The notes under the pieces are model-generated. The model ran no database searches and had not been told where the DNA came from. It worked only from the letters and a program-made list of their open reading frames with translations. 64,000 nt of DNA from Agreia pratensis. GTDB taxonomy: Bacteria > Actinomycetota > Actinomycetes > Actinomycetales > Microbacteriaceae. Position numbers and translations under genes: made by a program. Positions 19,377 through 29,899 of the stretch are shown piece by piece (positions within the stretch are counted from its first letter, which is position 1; the number at the start of each line of letters is the position of its first letter). The stretch covers positions 468,412 to 532,411 of the forward strand of contig NZ_FXAY01000003.1 of assembly GCF_900177685.1 (NCBI RefSeq). Direction: 5' to 3'.

Positions 19377-19684
19377 AGGTCTGGGGCCAGACTGTCGACG
19401 ACGAAACACGGTGCGTGCATTACCGAACGCCAAAGGACGTGATCGCCATCAAGTTCGTCTGCTGCGGCCGATACTATCCGTGCCATCTCTGCCATGAAGA
19501 AGCAGAGAACCACCCTGCCGAGCAATGGCCGATTCGAGAACGAGACACCAACGCCGTTCTCTGCGGGGTGTGCTCGACCGAACTCACCATCAGCGACTAC
19601 CTCGCGACAACTCGGTGCCCGCGCTGTGGAGCGCCGTTCAACGAGCGCTGCGGTCTGCACGCACACCTCTATTTCGAGATGTAG
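19373..19684 (+). CDS. CHY-type zinc-finger protein
   Basis: The 103-residue product is dense in Cys and His: CVHYRTPKDVIAIKFVCCG, YYPCHLCHEEAE, LCGVCSTELT, CPRCGAPFNERC and HAHLYFEM, which together match the CHY zinc-finger family. It should bind two or three zinc ions. Its ATG overlaps the bioN stop (ATGA), so it is the last gene of the biotin operon. Related single-domain bacterial proteins have no firm function. The link to biotin is by position only. Confidence 0.85.
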   Translation: MKVWGQTVDDETRCVHYRTPKDVIAIKFVCCGRYYPCHLCHEEAENHPAEQWPIRERDTNAVLCGVCSTELTISDYLATTRCPRCGAPFNERCGLHAHLYFEM

Positions 19685-19695
19685 CTCGACCAGGT

Positions 19696-20544
19696 TCAGC
19701 GTGTGGCCGACCGGTCGATCAGCTCGTCTTCGATGTCGTTGTCGCTCTTCGCCTTGGCTTTGCGGCGGCGTTCGCGCTCGGCGGCACGCTCCTTCTCCTC
19801 CGGGTCGTCGGCGTTCAAGGAGCGGTACTCCTGACGTGCCGCGTACCCGAGGCCGAGGAATCCGAGCAGCGCGAAGACGAACCACTGGAAGGCGTACGAC
19901 AGGTGGGGGCCTTCGTCCTCCGGGGGACGCGTCTCGAGTTGGCCGGTCTCGGCAGAGGGCGTCTCGCTGGCCAGGTCGCCGTATGCTCCCGTATAGGTCG
20001 GCAGGTCGAGTTGCTCCGCGATCGTCGGAAGATCGACGGATGGGATCTCGCCAGCAGCAGCCGATCTTCCCTCGAGCTTCGGCTCGCTCGCCTTCAGCCG
20101 CGCGACCACGGTGACCTCTCCCTGAGGGGCGGAAGGGATGTCGTCCGGCTTGTCCTGCTCCTGGCCCGTAGGGAGCCAGCCTCTGTCGACGACGAAGACC
20201 GATCCGTCGTCGAGTCGAAACGGCACGAGAAGCTCGAATCCGGGTTGGCCGCCTGACGGGCGGTTACGCACCAGCAATTGCTCCGACTCGAGATAGGAGC
20301 CCGTGAGGGAGACGGTCACCCACTTCTGCGACTCGTCGAAGGAATCGAGTCCGTCGAGCACATCGGCCACGGGCCGGGGAACAGCATCGTAGTTGGCGGC
20401 CACGCGGTTGTTCTCAGCGAGCGCGTCTGCCCTCCTCGCCAGTTGCCAGCATCCGAGCAGTACGCAGACAAGGGCGAACACCACCGTCAGCGCGAGGTAT
20501 CCACCCCAGCGCGAACTCAGCAGGAACCGCCAGCCGGTGCTCAC
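19696..20544 (-). CDS. SURF1 family cytochrome oxidase assembly protein
   Basis: The 282-residue protein has the SURF1 plan. There is an N-terminal membrane segment (about residues 14-34, ending LGCWQLAR, the GxWQxxR motif), a periplasmic domain with NRPSGGQPGFELLVPFRL and VDRGWLP, and a C-terminal membrane segment (YAFQWFVFALLGFLGLGY). The tail is highly charged. SURF1 aids heme A insertion into cytochrome aa3 oxidase, fitting the nearby ctaA and ctaB. The GTG start overlaps the stop of the upstream 75-residue gene. Confidence 0.92.
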   Translation of the reverse strand: MSTGWRFLLSSRWGGYLALTVVFALVCVLLGCWQLARRADALAENNRVAANYDAVPRPVADVLDGLDSFDESQKWVTVSLTGSYLESEQLLVRNRPSGGQPGFELLVPFRLDDGSVFVVDRGWLPTGQEQDKPDDIPSAPQGEVTVVARLKASEPKLEGRSAAAGEIPSVDLPTIAEQLDLPTYTGAYGDLASETPSAETGQLETRPPEDEGPHLSYAFQWFVFALLGFLGLGYAARQEYRSLNADDPEEKERAAERERRRKAKAKSDNDIEDELIDRSATR

Positions 20545-20768
20545 GCCGTACCCCGCGCATCCGCCTCGGCTATGACCTCGAGCGGAAACTCGCGAGCGGC
20601 GAGGAATTCACGCAGGAACGAGACATGCTCGTCGCATGCCAGCCAGATCTTGCGCCTCGTCTCATCGTGGATCTTCGGGTTGCGCCATTCGATCCGCCAG
20701 TCGGATGCCGCACGGCAGCCCGCGCGCGAACACTCCGAGCCCGCAGGCTCGAGTCCGAGACCGATCAT
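20541..20768 (-). CDS. Small conserved actinobacterial protein, possible zinc-binding
   Basis: The 75-residue product begins MIGLGLEPAGSECSRAGC and continues with WRIEWRNPKIHDETRRKIW, then ACDEHVSFLREFLAAREFPL. Cys-x4-Cys and a later Cys-x2-His could bind a metal. I recognise it as a small protein often encoded beside SURF1 in Microbacteriaceae, but its function is unknown to me; database labels such as acetone carboxylase do not fit its size. It overlaps both neighbours by four bases, so it is translated with them. Confidence 0.75.
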   Translation of the reverse strand: MIGLGLEPAGSECSRAGCRAASDWRIEWRNPKIHDETRRKIWLACDEHVSFLREFLAAREFPLEVIAEADARGTA

Positions 20769-21058
20769 TCCGGGCGACCGCCGAAATCACGGGGAGGCCG
20801 GGCTCCCGGAATGGCGACGACACCGCCCGGACGGTTCACGACGGACTTCGTGGGGGAGCCGACATTGGCCAGGACAACGGCGAAGTAGGGGAGAACGATG
20901 GCACCGATCGCCGGAAGGATCAGCCACCAGCCGTGCAGGAACAGCATCAGAACGATGCAGACGATTCGAATGGTCATGGCGATGCCGTACTTGATCATGC
21001 GCGTTCGGCGCTCATCGCCCGGCGAAGGCGGGAGATCGGTGATCGACTGCTGTTTCAT
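20765..21058 (-). CDS. DUF3099 domain membrane protein
   Basis: The product is 97 residues from ATG 21058 (MKQQSITDLPPSPGDERRTR). The family core follows: a first hydrophobic segment IAMTIRIVCIVLMLFL and a second WLILPAIGAIVLPYFAVVLA, separated by HGW, then a hydrophilic tail. A longer frame from GTG 21097 exists but has no ribosome binding site. DUF3099 proteins are small two-helix actinobacterial membrane proteins of unknown function. The stop overlaps the next start by four bases. It is divergent from fabG. Confidence 0.82.
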   Translation of the reverse strand: MKQQSITDLPPSPGDERRTRMIKYGIAMTIRIVCIVLMLFLHGWWLILPAIGAIVLPYFAVVLANVGSPTKSVVNRPGGVVAIPGARPPRDFGGRPE

Positions 21059-21100
21059 GCGCTCGTCTGCTCGGGTTCGTTGGCCGGAAGGCTGCACTAA

Positions 21101-21883
<783 letters not shown>

Positions 21884-21888
21884 TCGCC

Positions 21889-21907
21889 GGCTGACTCGAG
21901 GTCAGCC
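21889..21907. terminator. Hairpin between convergent fabG and serB
   Basis: GGCTGAC at 21889-21895 pairs with GTCAGCC at 21901-21907 around TCGAG. It lies in the 18-bp convergent gap and reaches into the serB end. No T tract; it is a candidate bidirectional terminator. Confidence 0.45.
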
Positions 21908-22615
21908 TCGCAGGCCCAGGGCCGGCAGAATCTGGCTGAGATCGCGGTCGCTGATAGCGACGTTCGCCGAACGGCGAACAACCGGCCGCGCGTCGAAGGC
22001 GATGGAGAGCCCCGCGGCCTTCATCATCTGAAGGTCATTGGCGCCGTCGCCGACCGCCACCGTGCGTGATCGTGGAACCCCGTAGCCGGACGCCCACTCG
22101 TTCAGCGCGGAGGCTTTGGCTGCGGCGTCGATGACAGGGCCGTCGACGGCACCGGTCAGCTTTCCGTCACGAACGGCGAGCCTGTTCGCCCTCCAGAAAT
22201 CGAGACCGATCTCCGCTGCCAGGCCGTCGAGCAATTCATGGAATCCGCCGGACACGACCCCCACCACGCTGTCGTTGGCGTGCAGAACATCGATCATCTC
22301 CTGCGCACCTCGGGTGAGCCTGATCTGCTCGGCGATCTCGGAAAGTAGCGCTACGTCGAGACCCTGGAGCGTGGCCACGCGGGAACGCAGACTCTGCTCG
22401 AAGTCGAGTTCGCCACTCATGGCGCGCTCCGTGATCTCCGCCACCTCGGCGAAGCTGCCCGCAGCCTGCGCGAGCAGTTCGATCACCTCGTTCTCGATGA
22501 GCGTGGAATCGACGTCGAGGACGACGAGGAATCGAGAAGCATCCTGCGAAGAGATCCGTGAATCTATCGGTTGGCGGCCCGGGCTGTACTGAACTGCCTC
22601 CGAAGTCAGACTCAT
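21902..22615 (-). CDS. serB: Phosphoserine phosphatase SerB
   Basis: The 237-residue HAD enzyme has motif I as [10 protein letters not shown] (nucleophile Asp in the DxDxT motif), VVSGGFHEL (motif II Ser), and [10 protein letters not shown] (motif IV). It hydrolyses phosphoserine in the last step of serine synthesis. The ATG overlaps the glgC stop (ATGA), an odd pairing of serine and glycogen genes that is probably only transcriptional. It lacks the N-terminal ACT domain of longer SerB forms. Confidence 0.93.
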   Translation of the reverse strand: MSLTSEAVQYSPGRQPIDSRISSQDASRFLVVLDVDSTLIENEVIELLAQAAGSFAEVAEITERAMSGELDFEQSLRSRVATLQGLDVALLSEIAEQIRLTRGAQEMIDVLHANDSVVGVVSGGFHELLDGLAAEIGLDFWRANRLAVRDGKLTGAVDGPVIDAAAKASALNEWASGYGVPRSRTVAVGDGANDLQMMKAAGLSIAFDARPVVRRSANVAISDRDLSQILPALGLRG

Positions 22616-23856
22616 GGCTCTACGCGGATTCCCTTTCCGACGACCGTGATGCCCGAGTCGGTCACGGTGAATCCGCGCTCTCGATCTCGCGCCGCGTCCG
22701 TTCCCACCTGGGCACCGGCTGCAACGACCACGTTCTTGTCCAGAATAGCCCGCTTGACGATGGCGCCCGGCTCGATGTGCACGCGATCGAACAGCACAGA
22801 ATCCTGAACCAAAGCCTCGGATTCAATCGTCGACCACGGGCCGACGACGCTGCCCTCGACCCGTGCGCCAGAGATGAGGCAGCCGAGCGAGACGAGCGAT
22901 CCGAGAGTGGTTCCGGTGTTGCCCTTCGCATCCCGAACGAATTTGGCGGGTGGCGAGTTGAGCTGCTGTGTGAAGATCGGCCACTCACGGTTGTAGAGGT
23001 TGAAGATCGGCAGCGCCGAGATCAGGTCCTGGTGAGCGTCGTAGAACGAGTCGATCGTTCCCACATCGCGCCAGTAGTAGCGGTCACGGTCCGTGGCGCC
23101 GGGTACCTCGTTGCGCTGAAGGTCGTACACGCCGGCCAGACCGCGCTCGACGAAGTCGGGGATGATGTCGCCGCCCATGTCGTGGCTCGAGTCGGGCTTC
23201 TCACCATCGCGGATGACGGCCTCGATGAGCATGTCCGCATCGAAGACGTAGTTGCCCATCGACGCGAGCACCTCGCCGGGGGAGTCGAGGAGACCCTTGG
23301 CGTTGGTGGGCTTCTCGAGGAACTCCGAGATCTTCGTCGGATCGTCGTCTGAGGTCTGGATGACGCCGAACTGGTCTGAGAGCTCGATGGGCTGGCGGAT
23401 CGCGGCGACCGTGGCGCCCAGGCCCGACTCGATGTGCGCGGCGACCATCTGCTCGAAGTCCATGCGGTAGACGTGGTCGGCGCCGACCACCACCACGATG
23501 TCGGGTCGCTCGTCGCCGATCAGGTTGAGGCTCTGCAGGATGGCGTCAGCCGAGCCTGCGAACCAGCGCTTTCCCAGGCGCTGCTGGGCCGGAACAGAGG
23601 CGACATAAGAGTCGAGCATCATGGGCAGTCGCCACGTCTGCGACACGTGCCGGTCGAGGCTGTGCGACTTGTACTGCGTGAGCACCACGATCTGTCGCAG
23701 TCCGGAGTTCACCAGGTTCGACAGAGCGAAGTCGATGAGCCGATAGCTGCCGCCAAAGGGAACGCCGGGCTTTGCCCGGTCCGCGGTAAGCGGCATAAGA
23801 CGCTTACCCTCTCCGCCGGCGAGGACGATGCCAAAAATCTTCTTCGATGCTGCCAT
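22612..23856 (-). CDS. glgC: Glucose-1-phosphate adenylyltransferase
   Basis: The 414-residue product shows the GlgC N terminus [21 protein letters not shown] with [14 protein letters not shown] (allosteric and catalytic region), [13 protein letters not shown], and the C-terminal left-handed beta-helix. It makes ADP-glucose from glucose 1-phosphate and ATP, the committed step of glycogen synthesis. Divergent glgA uses the product. Upstream of the ATG is TACTGT (23863-23868) with six bases between, and no ribosome binding site, so the mRNA may be leaderless. Confidence 0.96.
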   Translation of the reverse strand: MAASKKIFGIVLAGGEGKRLMPLTADRAKPGVPFGGSYRLIDFALSNLVNSGLRQIVVLTQYKSHSLDRHVSQTWRLPMMLDSYVASVPAQQRLGKRWFAGSADAILQSLNLIGDERPDIVVVVGADHVYRMDFEQMVAAHIESGLGATVAAIRQPIELSDQFGVIQTSDDDPTKISEFLEKPTNAKGLLDSPGEVLASMGNYVFDADMLIEAVIRDGEKPDSSHDMGGDIIPDFVERGLAGVYDLQRNEVPGATDRDRYYWRDVGTIDSFYDAHQDLISALPIFNLYNREWPIFTQQLNSPPAKFVRDAKGNTGTTLGSLVSLGCLISGARVEGSVVGPWSTIESEALVQDSVLFDRVHIEPGAIVKRAILDKNVVVAAGAQVGTDAARDRERGFTVTDSGITVVGKGIRVEP

Positions 23857-23903
23857 GCACTAACAGTAGAGCCTCGGCGGAGGACTGTACTACGTTCATA
23901 GCT

Positions 23904-25085
23904 GTGCGAGTAGACGTAATATCCCGAGAGTATCCACCCGAGGTCTATGGCGGAGCGGGGGTGCATGTCGCCGAACTGGTCAAGGCGCTGCGCGGCAGCA
24001 TCGACGTGGTTGTCAGGGCATTCGGCGCGCCGCGCGACGAACCCGGCGTCTTCTCGTATTCGACGCCGGCCGAACTCTCCGATGCGAATCCCGCCCTCAA
24101 GACACTCGGCACCGATCTCGAGATCGCCAACGATGTCGCCGGCGCCGACGTCGTGCATTCGCACACCTGGTACGCGAACGCGGCGGGCCAGATCGCAGCG
24201 CGACTGCACGGCATCCCGCACGTTGTGACGGCCCATTCCCTCGAGCCGCTCCGGCCGTGGAAAGCCGAGCAACTCGGCGGGGGATACCGTCTATCGAGCT
24301 GGATCGAGAAGACATCGTTCGAGAGTGCCGACGCCGTCATCGCCGTCAGCCATGGAATGCGCCGCGACATTCTGCGCAGCTACCCCTCGCTCGATCCCGA
24401 GCGCGTGAGCGTCGTCTACAACGGCATCGACCTCGACAAATGGCACCCCGAGAGAGACGACGATGTACTCGCCGAGTTGGGCATCGACGCCGATCGCCCC
24501 ACGGTCGTGTTCGTCGGTCGCATCACCCGTCAGAAGGGGCTGCCCTACCTCCTCCGCGCGATCGAGAAGCTGTCTCCCGACGTGCAGGTGGTGCTGTGCG
24601 CCGGTGCGCCAGACACCCCCGAGATCCTCGAGGAGGTCGCCGGCGGTGTGCGTGAGCTGCAGAAGACGCGATCAGGCATCGTCTGGATCGACAGACTCCT
24701 CGACACGCGCACACTATCGGTGGTGCTGTCGAGTGCGACGGTCTTCGTATGCCCCTCCGTGTACGAGCCACTGGGCATCGTGAATCTCGAGGCCATGGCG
24801 TGCGGTCTGCCAGTCGTCGGAACAGCCACCGGAGGAATTCCCGAGGTGGTCGACGACGGAGTCACCGGAGTTCTCGTGCACATCGATCAATTGCAAGACG
24901 GCACCGGCACCCCTGTCGACCCCGATCGATTCGTGGCGGATCTCGCCGCAGCTCTCACCCGAGTGCTCGATGACCCCGAATGGGCGCGGTCGATGGGCCG
25001 CGCAGGCAGGATGCGCGCCGAGAGCACGTTCAGCTGGGCCCAAATCGCCGTCGAGACGGAACGGATCTACCGCTCGCTCCTCTGA
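23904..25085 (+). CDS. glgA: Actinobacterial GlgA/GlgM glycosyltransferase
   Basis: The 393-residue GT4 enzyme starts at GTG 23904 as MRVDVISREYPPEVYGGAGV, matching actinobacterial homologues. The GT-B C-terminal domain has VGRITRQKGLPYLL and the E-x7-E motif region YEPLGIVNLEAMACGLPVV. Homologues in Mycobacterium (GlgM) make maltose 1-phosphate from ADP-glucose and glucose 1-phosphate; older annotation calls it glycogen synthase. It is divergent from glgC with a 47-bp gap. TACGTT lies seven bases before the start and no ribosome binding site is seen, so it may be leaderless. Confidence 0.93.
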   Translation: MRVDVISREYPPEVYGGAGVHVAELVKALRGSIDVVVRAFGAPRDEPGVFSYSTPAELSDANPALKTLGTDLEIANDVAGADVVHSHTWYANAAGQIAARLHGIPHVVTAHSLEPLRPWKAEQLGGGYRLSSWIEKTSFESADAVIAVSHGMRRDILRSYPSLDPERVSVVYNGIDLDKWHPERDDDVLAELGIDADRPTVVFVGRITRQKGLPYLLRAIEKLSPDVQVVLCAGAPDTPEILEEVAGGVRELQKTRSGIVWIDRLLDTRTLSVVLSSATVFVCPSVYEPLGIVNLEAMACGLPVVGTATGGIPEVVDDGVTGVLVHIDQLQDGTGTPVDPDRFVADLAAALTRVLDDPEWARSMGRAGRMRAESTFSWAQIAVETERIYRSLL

Positions 25086-25105
25086 TGACCGGTTAAGCTA
25101 GGTGC

Positions 25106-25888
25106 ATGCCCGTGGTACTCCAGCTGTCCGATGTGTCCGTCGTGCGAGACACGAATCCCATTCTTTCGAACCTGGACTGGACGGTGGATGGCGATGAACG
25201 CTGGGTCATCCTCGGTCCGAATGGCGCGGGCAAGACGACACTCCTTCAGATCGCAGCAGCGATGAGCCATCCCTCGAGCGGCGTCGCCACCGTGCTCGAC
25301 GGAAAGCTCGGCCAGGTCGATGTATTCGAATTGCGCCCCCGCGTCGGGTTCGCGTCGAGCGCCATGGCGCGTCGCTTTCCTGCCGACGAGACCGTCCTCA
25401 ACGTCGTTCTGACCGCCGCCTACTCCGTGACTGGCCGGTGGAACGAGGACTACGAGGACGTCGATCTCCGACGCGCACACCGAGTTCTCGCGGAGTGGAA
25501 GCTCGACCACCTCGAGAACCGACTCTTCGGCTCGCTGAGCGATGGAGAGCAGAAGCGCGTACAGATCGCGCGCTCCGTCATGACCGATCCCGAGCTCCTC
25601 CTCCTCGATGAGCCGGCAGCGAGCCTCGACCTGGGGGCGCGCGAAGAACTACTGCAATTGCTCGGCGGATACGCGAGTTCTTCGGAGTCGCCCGCCATCG
25701 TCATGGTCACGCACCATGTCGAAGAGATTCCCCGCGGCTTCACCAGCGCGCTGCTCGTCTCGGGCGGGCGCATCGTCGCGGCGGGCCCTCTGGCGGAGGT
25801 TCTCACCGAAAGCAACCTGGAGGCCACCTTCGGCTTGCCGATCACCCTCACAGAGATCGACGGCCGTTACTCGGCACGGGCCGCCTGA
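25106..25888 (+). CDS. ABC transporter-type ATP-binding protein (ModF-like)
   Basis: The 260-residue ABC domain has Walker A GPNGAGKTT near residues 38-46, signature LSDGEQKRVQI and Walker B LLLLDEPAASLD. No membrane partner is encoded next to it. The region resembles ModF/YlmA-type single ATPases, whose role is often unknown. It starts 20 bases after glgA; TAAGCT at 25094-25099 with six bases before the ATG suggests its own leaderless promoter. Confidence 0.8.
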   Translation: MPVVLQLSDVSVVRDTNPILSNLDWTVDGDERWVILGPNGAGKTTLLQIAAAMSHPSSGVATVLDGKLGQVDVFELRPRVGFASSAMARRFPADETVLNVVLTAAYSVTGRWNEDYEDVDLRRAHRVLAEWKLDHLENRLFGSLSDGEQKRVQIARSVMTDPELLLLDEPAASLDLGAREELLQLLGGYASSSESPAIVMVTHHVEEIPRGFTSALLVSGGRIVAAGPLAEVLTESNLEATFGLPITLTEIDGRYSARAA

Positions 25889-26013
25889 CCTCCCTGCCGA
25901 CGTCGCACTTTTCTGATAGAGTTGACCGCTGGTCGGGTCGCCGCTGCATTGTGCCGCGCGCGTGCCAGGTCAAACAGACTTTTTCGCATCACTCGTACCC
26001 ATAAGGACACCCC

Positions 26014-26265
26014 ATGAAGACAGACATCCACCCGAACTACGCTCCGGTTGTCTTCCGCGATCTCGCCTCCGGCGCGACCTTCCTGACCCGTTCCACGGTC
26101 GGCAGCTCGAAGACCATCGAGTGGGAAGACGGAAACACCTACCCGGTCATCGACGTCGAGATCTCGTCCGAGTCGCACCCGTTCTACACGGGCAAGCAGC
26201 GCATCATGGACTCGGCCGGACGCGTCGAGAAGTTCAACACCCGCTACAAGGGTTTCGGCGCGTAA
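26014..26265 (+). CDS. rpmE2: 50S ribosomal protein L31 type B
   Basis: The 83-residue product begins [16 protein letters not shown] and ends [10 protein letters not shown] as in type B L31. It has no Cys, so it is the zinc-independent form that can replace zinc-binding L31 when zinc is scarce. The 125-bp gap upstream includes TTGACC at 25922-25927 with TGCATT 17 bases later, a weak promoter candidate. A strong terminator follows the stop by 20 bases, so it is a single-gene transcript. I see no clear Zur box. Confidence 0.95.
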   Translation: MKTDIHPNYAPVVFRDLASGATFLTRSTVGSSKTIEWEDGNTYPVIDVEISSESHPFYTGKQRIMDSAGRVEKFNTRYKGFGA

Positions 26266-26285
26266 CTCACCGCCAAACACAGCGA

Positions 26286-26320
26286 AAAAGGGCCGGAAGC
26301 GAATCGCTTCCGGCCCTTTT
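26286..26320. terminator. Strong bidirectional terminator between rpmE2 and the exonuclease gene
   Basis: A perfect 16-bp stem (AAAAGGGCCGGAAGCG at 26286-26301, complement at 26305-26320) encloses a three-base loop. It has four T on the exit side in both directions, so it can end transcripts from both convergent sides. Confidence 0.92.
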
Positions 26321-26370
26321 CGTTCGTCAGGCCTGCCGAGACACTGACCCCCACGACAACGACGTCGAGA

Positions 26371-27144
26371 TCAGCCGACCGGCCAGGCCGTTCTCGCCGT
26401 GAACTCGGGGTCGCGCGTGCGACGCATATATTCCTGAAAACTCTCCGCCTGCTCTCGGAACCAATCCACCTGCTTGTCGTGCAGCTCATGCACCGCGAGT
26501 GTCGACACGGCATCGTGCTTCTGCGCAAGAGCCTGCGCGACCCGACCGGCTGCGATGGCGTCGGCTCCGGCGTCGTGTGCGTCTAGCAACTCGACGCCGT
26601 AGACGACCGCCGCCGCTTCGAGGGTGCGCTTGCCTTTGCGATAGCGATCGACAGCCTTGTCGATGACCAGAGGATCGACGATGGGCCCGGGAAGCTCGAG
26701 CGGGTCGATGCCATAGCGCACGGCCTCGTGGTGCAGCAGCGTGAGGTCATAGGGCGCGTTGTAGATGACCAGCGGCACGCCGTCGGCGAGGAGAGCCCGG
26801 AGCGCGTCTACGATCTCGTACACGACGAGCTCGGCGGGGCGACCGTCTGCTGTTGCCCTCTCGGTGGTCACGCCGTGCACGGCTGTGGCCTGCTCCGGGA
26901 TCTCGACTCCGGGGTTGGCGAGCCAGTCGAGACGCGAGACCGGATGCCCGTCGGCGCCGATGACGCTCACGTTCGCTGTGACGATGCGACTCGTCTGCAC
27001 GTCGATACCGGTGGTCTCGAGGTCGAAGACGGCGAGACGGTGCCACCACGGTGCCGGCGCCTGCTGCTCGGTCTCGGACGGATCCGCGATGAGTACGGCG
27101 TCATCTGAGAGGCTGAACAACTCGGGCTGCGTTGAATCTGTCAC
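26371..27144 (-). CDS. 3'-5' exonuclease of the DnaQ/DEDD superfamily
   Basis: The product is about 257 residues from GTG 27144; a GTG at 27165 is an alternative. ExoI motif VFDLETTGID, ExoII region YNAPYDLTLL and ExoIII HDAGADAIA are present, so the DEDD metal ligands are kept. The fold is that of the DNA polymerase III epsilon subunit or RNase T, but it is not fused to a polymerase, and its substrate (DNA or RNA ends) cannot be told from sequence. It lies 51 bp from treS on the same strand. Confidence 0.85.
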   Translation of the reverse strand: MTDSTQPELFSLSDDAVLIADPSETEQQAPAPWWHRLAVFDLETTGIDVQTSRIVTANVSVIGADGHPVSRLDWLANPGVEIPEQATAVHGVTTERATADGRPAELVVYEIVDALRALLADGVPLVIYNAPYDLTLLHHEAVRYGIDPLELPGPIVDPLVIDKAVDRYRKGKRTLEAAAVVYGVELLDAHDAGADAIAAGRVAQALAQKHDAVSTLAVHELHDKQVDWFREQAESFQEYMRRTRDPEFTARTAWPVG

Positions 27145-27195
27145 ATCCCGAACTCTACCGGCCACCTCGGACGCTACCCGGGCGCCACCTGGGGA

Positions 27196-28914
<1,719 letters not shown>

Positions 28915-28999
28915 GTACTAGTCCTTCCGAGGGCGCGTATCGGGCTTATCGCCGCGCTGCATCAGCCCAGTCTAGGTGCGGCACCTACACTGGATCACG

Positions 29000-29899
29000 A
29001 TGATTGTTCCCTCGCCCTACGCAGCCCGACTCGATGCCATCCCGCTTGAGCGGCGCACCGAAGAACTCGCCGGAAGCACGACGGAACTCTGGGTCTACGG
29101 CCCCCACGACGCCGACACCACGATCGTGCTGGTCCACGGCTTCCGCGGTGACCATCACGGCCTTGAGCCGGTCGTGGCTCACCTGCCCCGGTACCGCACG
29201 ATTGTGGCCGATCTTCCGGGCTTCGGGGTGTCGACGCCGCTCGACGCGGGCCACGACATCGACGGCTATTCGGCCTGGCTCCTCGAACTCGTCGACCGCG
29301 TGCGCGGTCCCGGGCGAACCGTCGTTCTGGGTCATTCCTTCGGATCGATCATCGTGTCCGCCGCCCTGGCGCGAGGCCTCGACGTCGATGACATCGTTCT
29401 TGTCAATCCCATCGCCGCACCGGCGCTGTCTGGCCCTCGCGGCATCCTGACCCGCCTCGCGGTGTTCTACTACTGGGCGCCGGCGAAGATGCCGGAGCGC
29501 ATGGGATTCGCCGTACTCAAGGCGCCGATCGTCACCCGCATCATGAGCGTGACGATGGCGAAGACGCGGTCGCGCTCTCTCCGCCGATGGATCCACAATC
29601 AGCACGACCTCTACTTCGGCGCTTTCTCGAATCGACGGGTCGTGCTCGACGCCTTCAAAGCCTCCATCTCGCACGATGTCTCCGAGTACGCGTCAGCGAA
29701 TACGACACGCACACTGCTCATCGCGGCCGACCGCGACGACATCACCCCGGTCGAAGCCCAGCATCGGCTGACCGAGAAGATCGCTGACTCACGACTCGTG
29801 GTTCTGTCCGGTGTCGGCCATCTGGTGCACTACGAGATGCCCATGCAGGCAGCCGATGCGATCGACCAGTTTCTGCGCGACGAACCGGGCGAACGATGA
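29000..29899 (+). CDS. Alpha/beta hydrolase
   Basis: The 299-residue product has an alpha/beta-hydrolase core: oxyanion region VLVHGFRGDHHGLEP, nucleophile elbow GHSFGS, a probable acidic residue in AADRDDITP, and catalytic His in SGVGHLVHYEMP. Substrate is unknown. I chose ATG 29000 because TACACT (28986-28991) lies eight bases upstream, suggesting a leaderless transcript. It overlaps the following glycosyltransferase by ATGA, so the two may act together, for example on a lipid or glycoside. Confidence 0.85.
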   Translation: MIVPSPYAARLDAIPLERRTEELAGSTTELWVYGPHDADTTIVLVHGFRGDHHGLEPVVAHLPRYRTIVADLPGFGVSTPLDAGHDIDGYSAWLLELVDRVRGPGRTVVLGHSFGSIIVSAALARGLDVDDIVLVNPIAAPALSGPRGILTRLAVFYYWAPAKMPERMGFAVLKAPIVTRIMSVTMAKTRSRSLRRWIHNQHDLYFGAFSNRRVVLDAFKASISHDVSEYASANTTRTLLIAADRDDITPVEAQHRLTEKIADSRLVVLSGVGHLVHYEMPMQAADAIDQFLRDEPGER

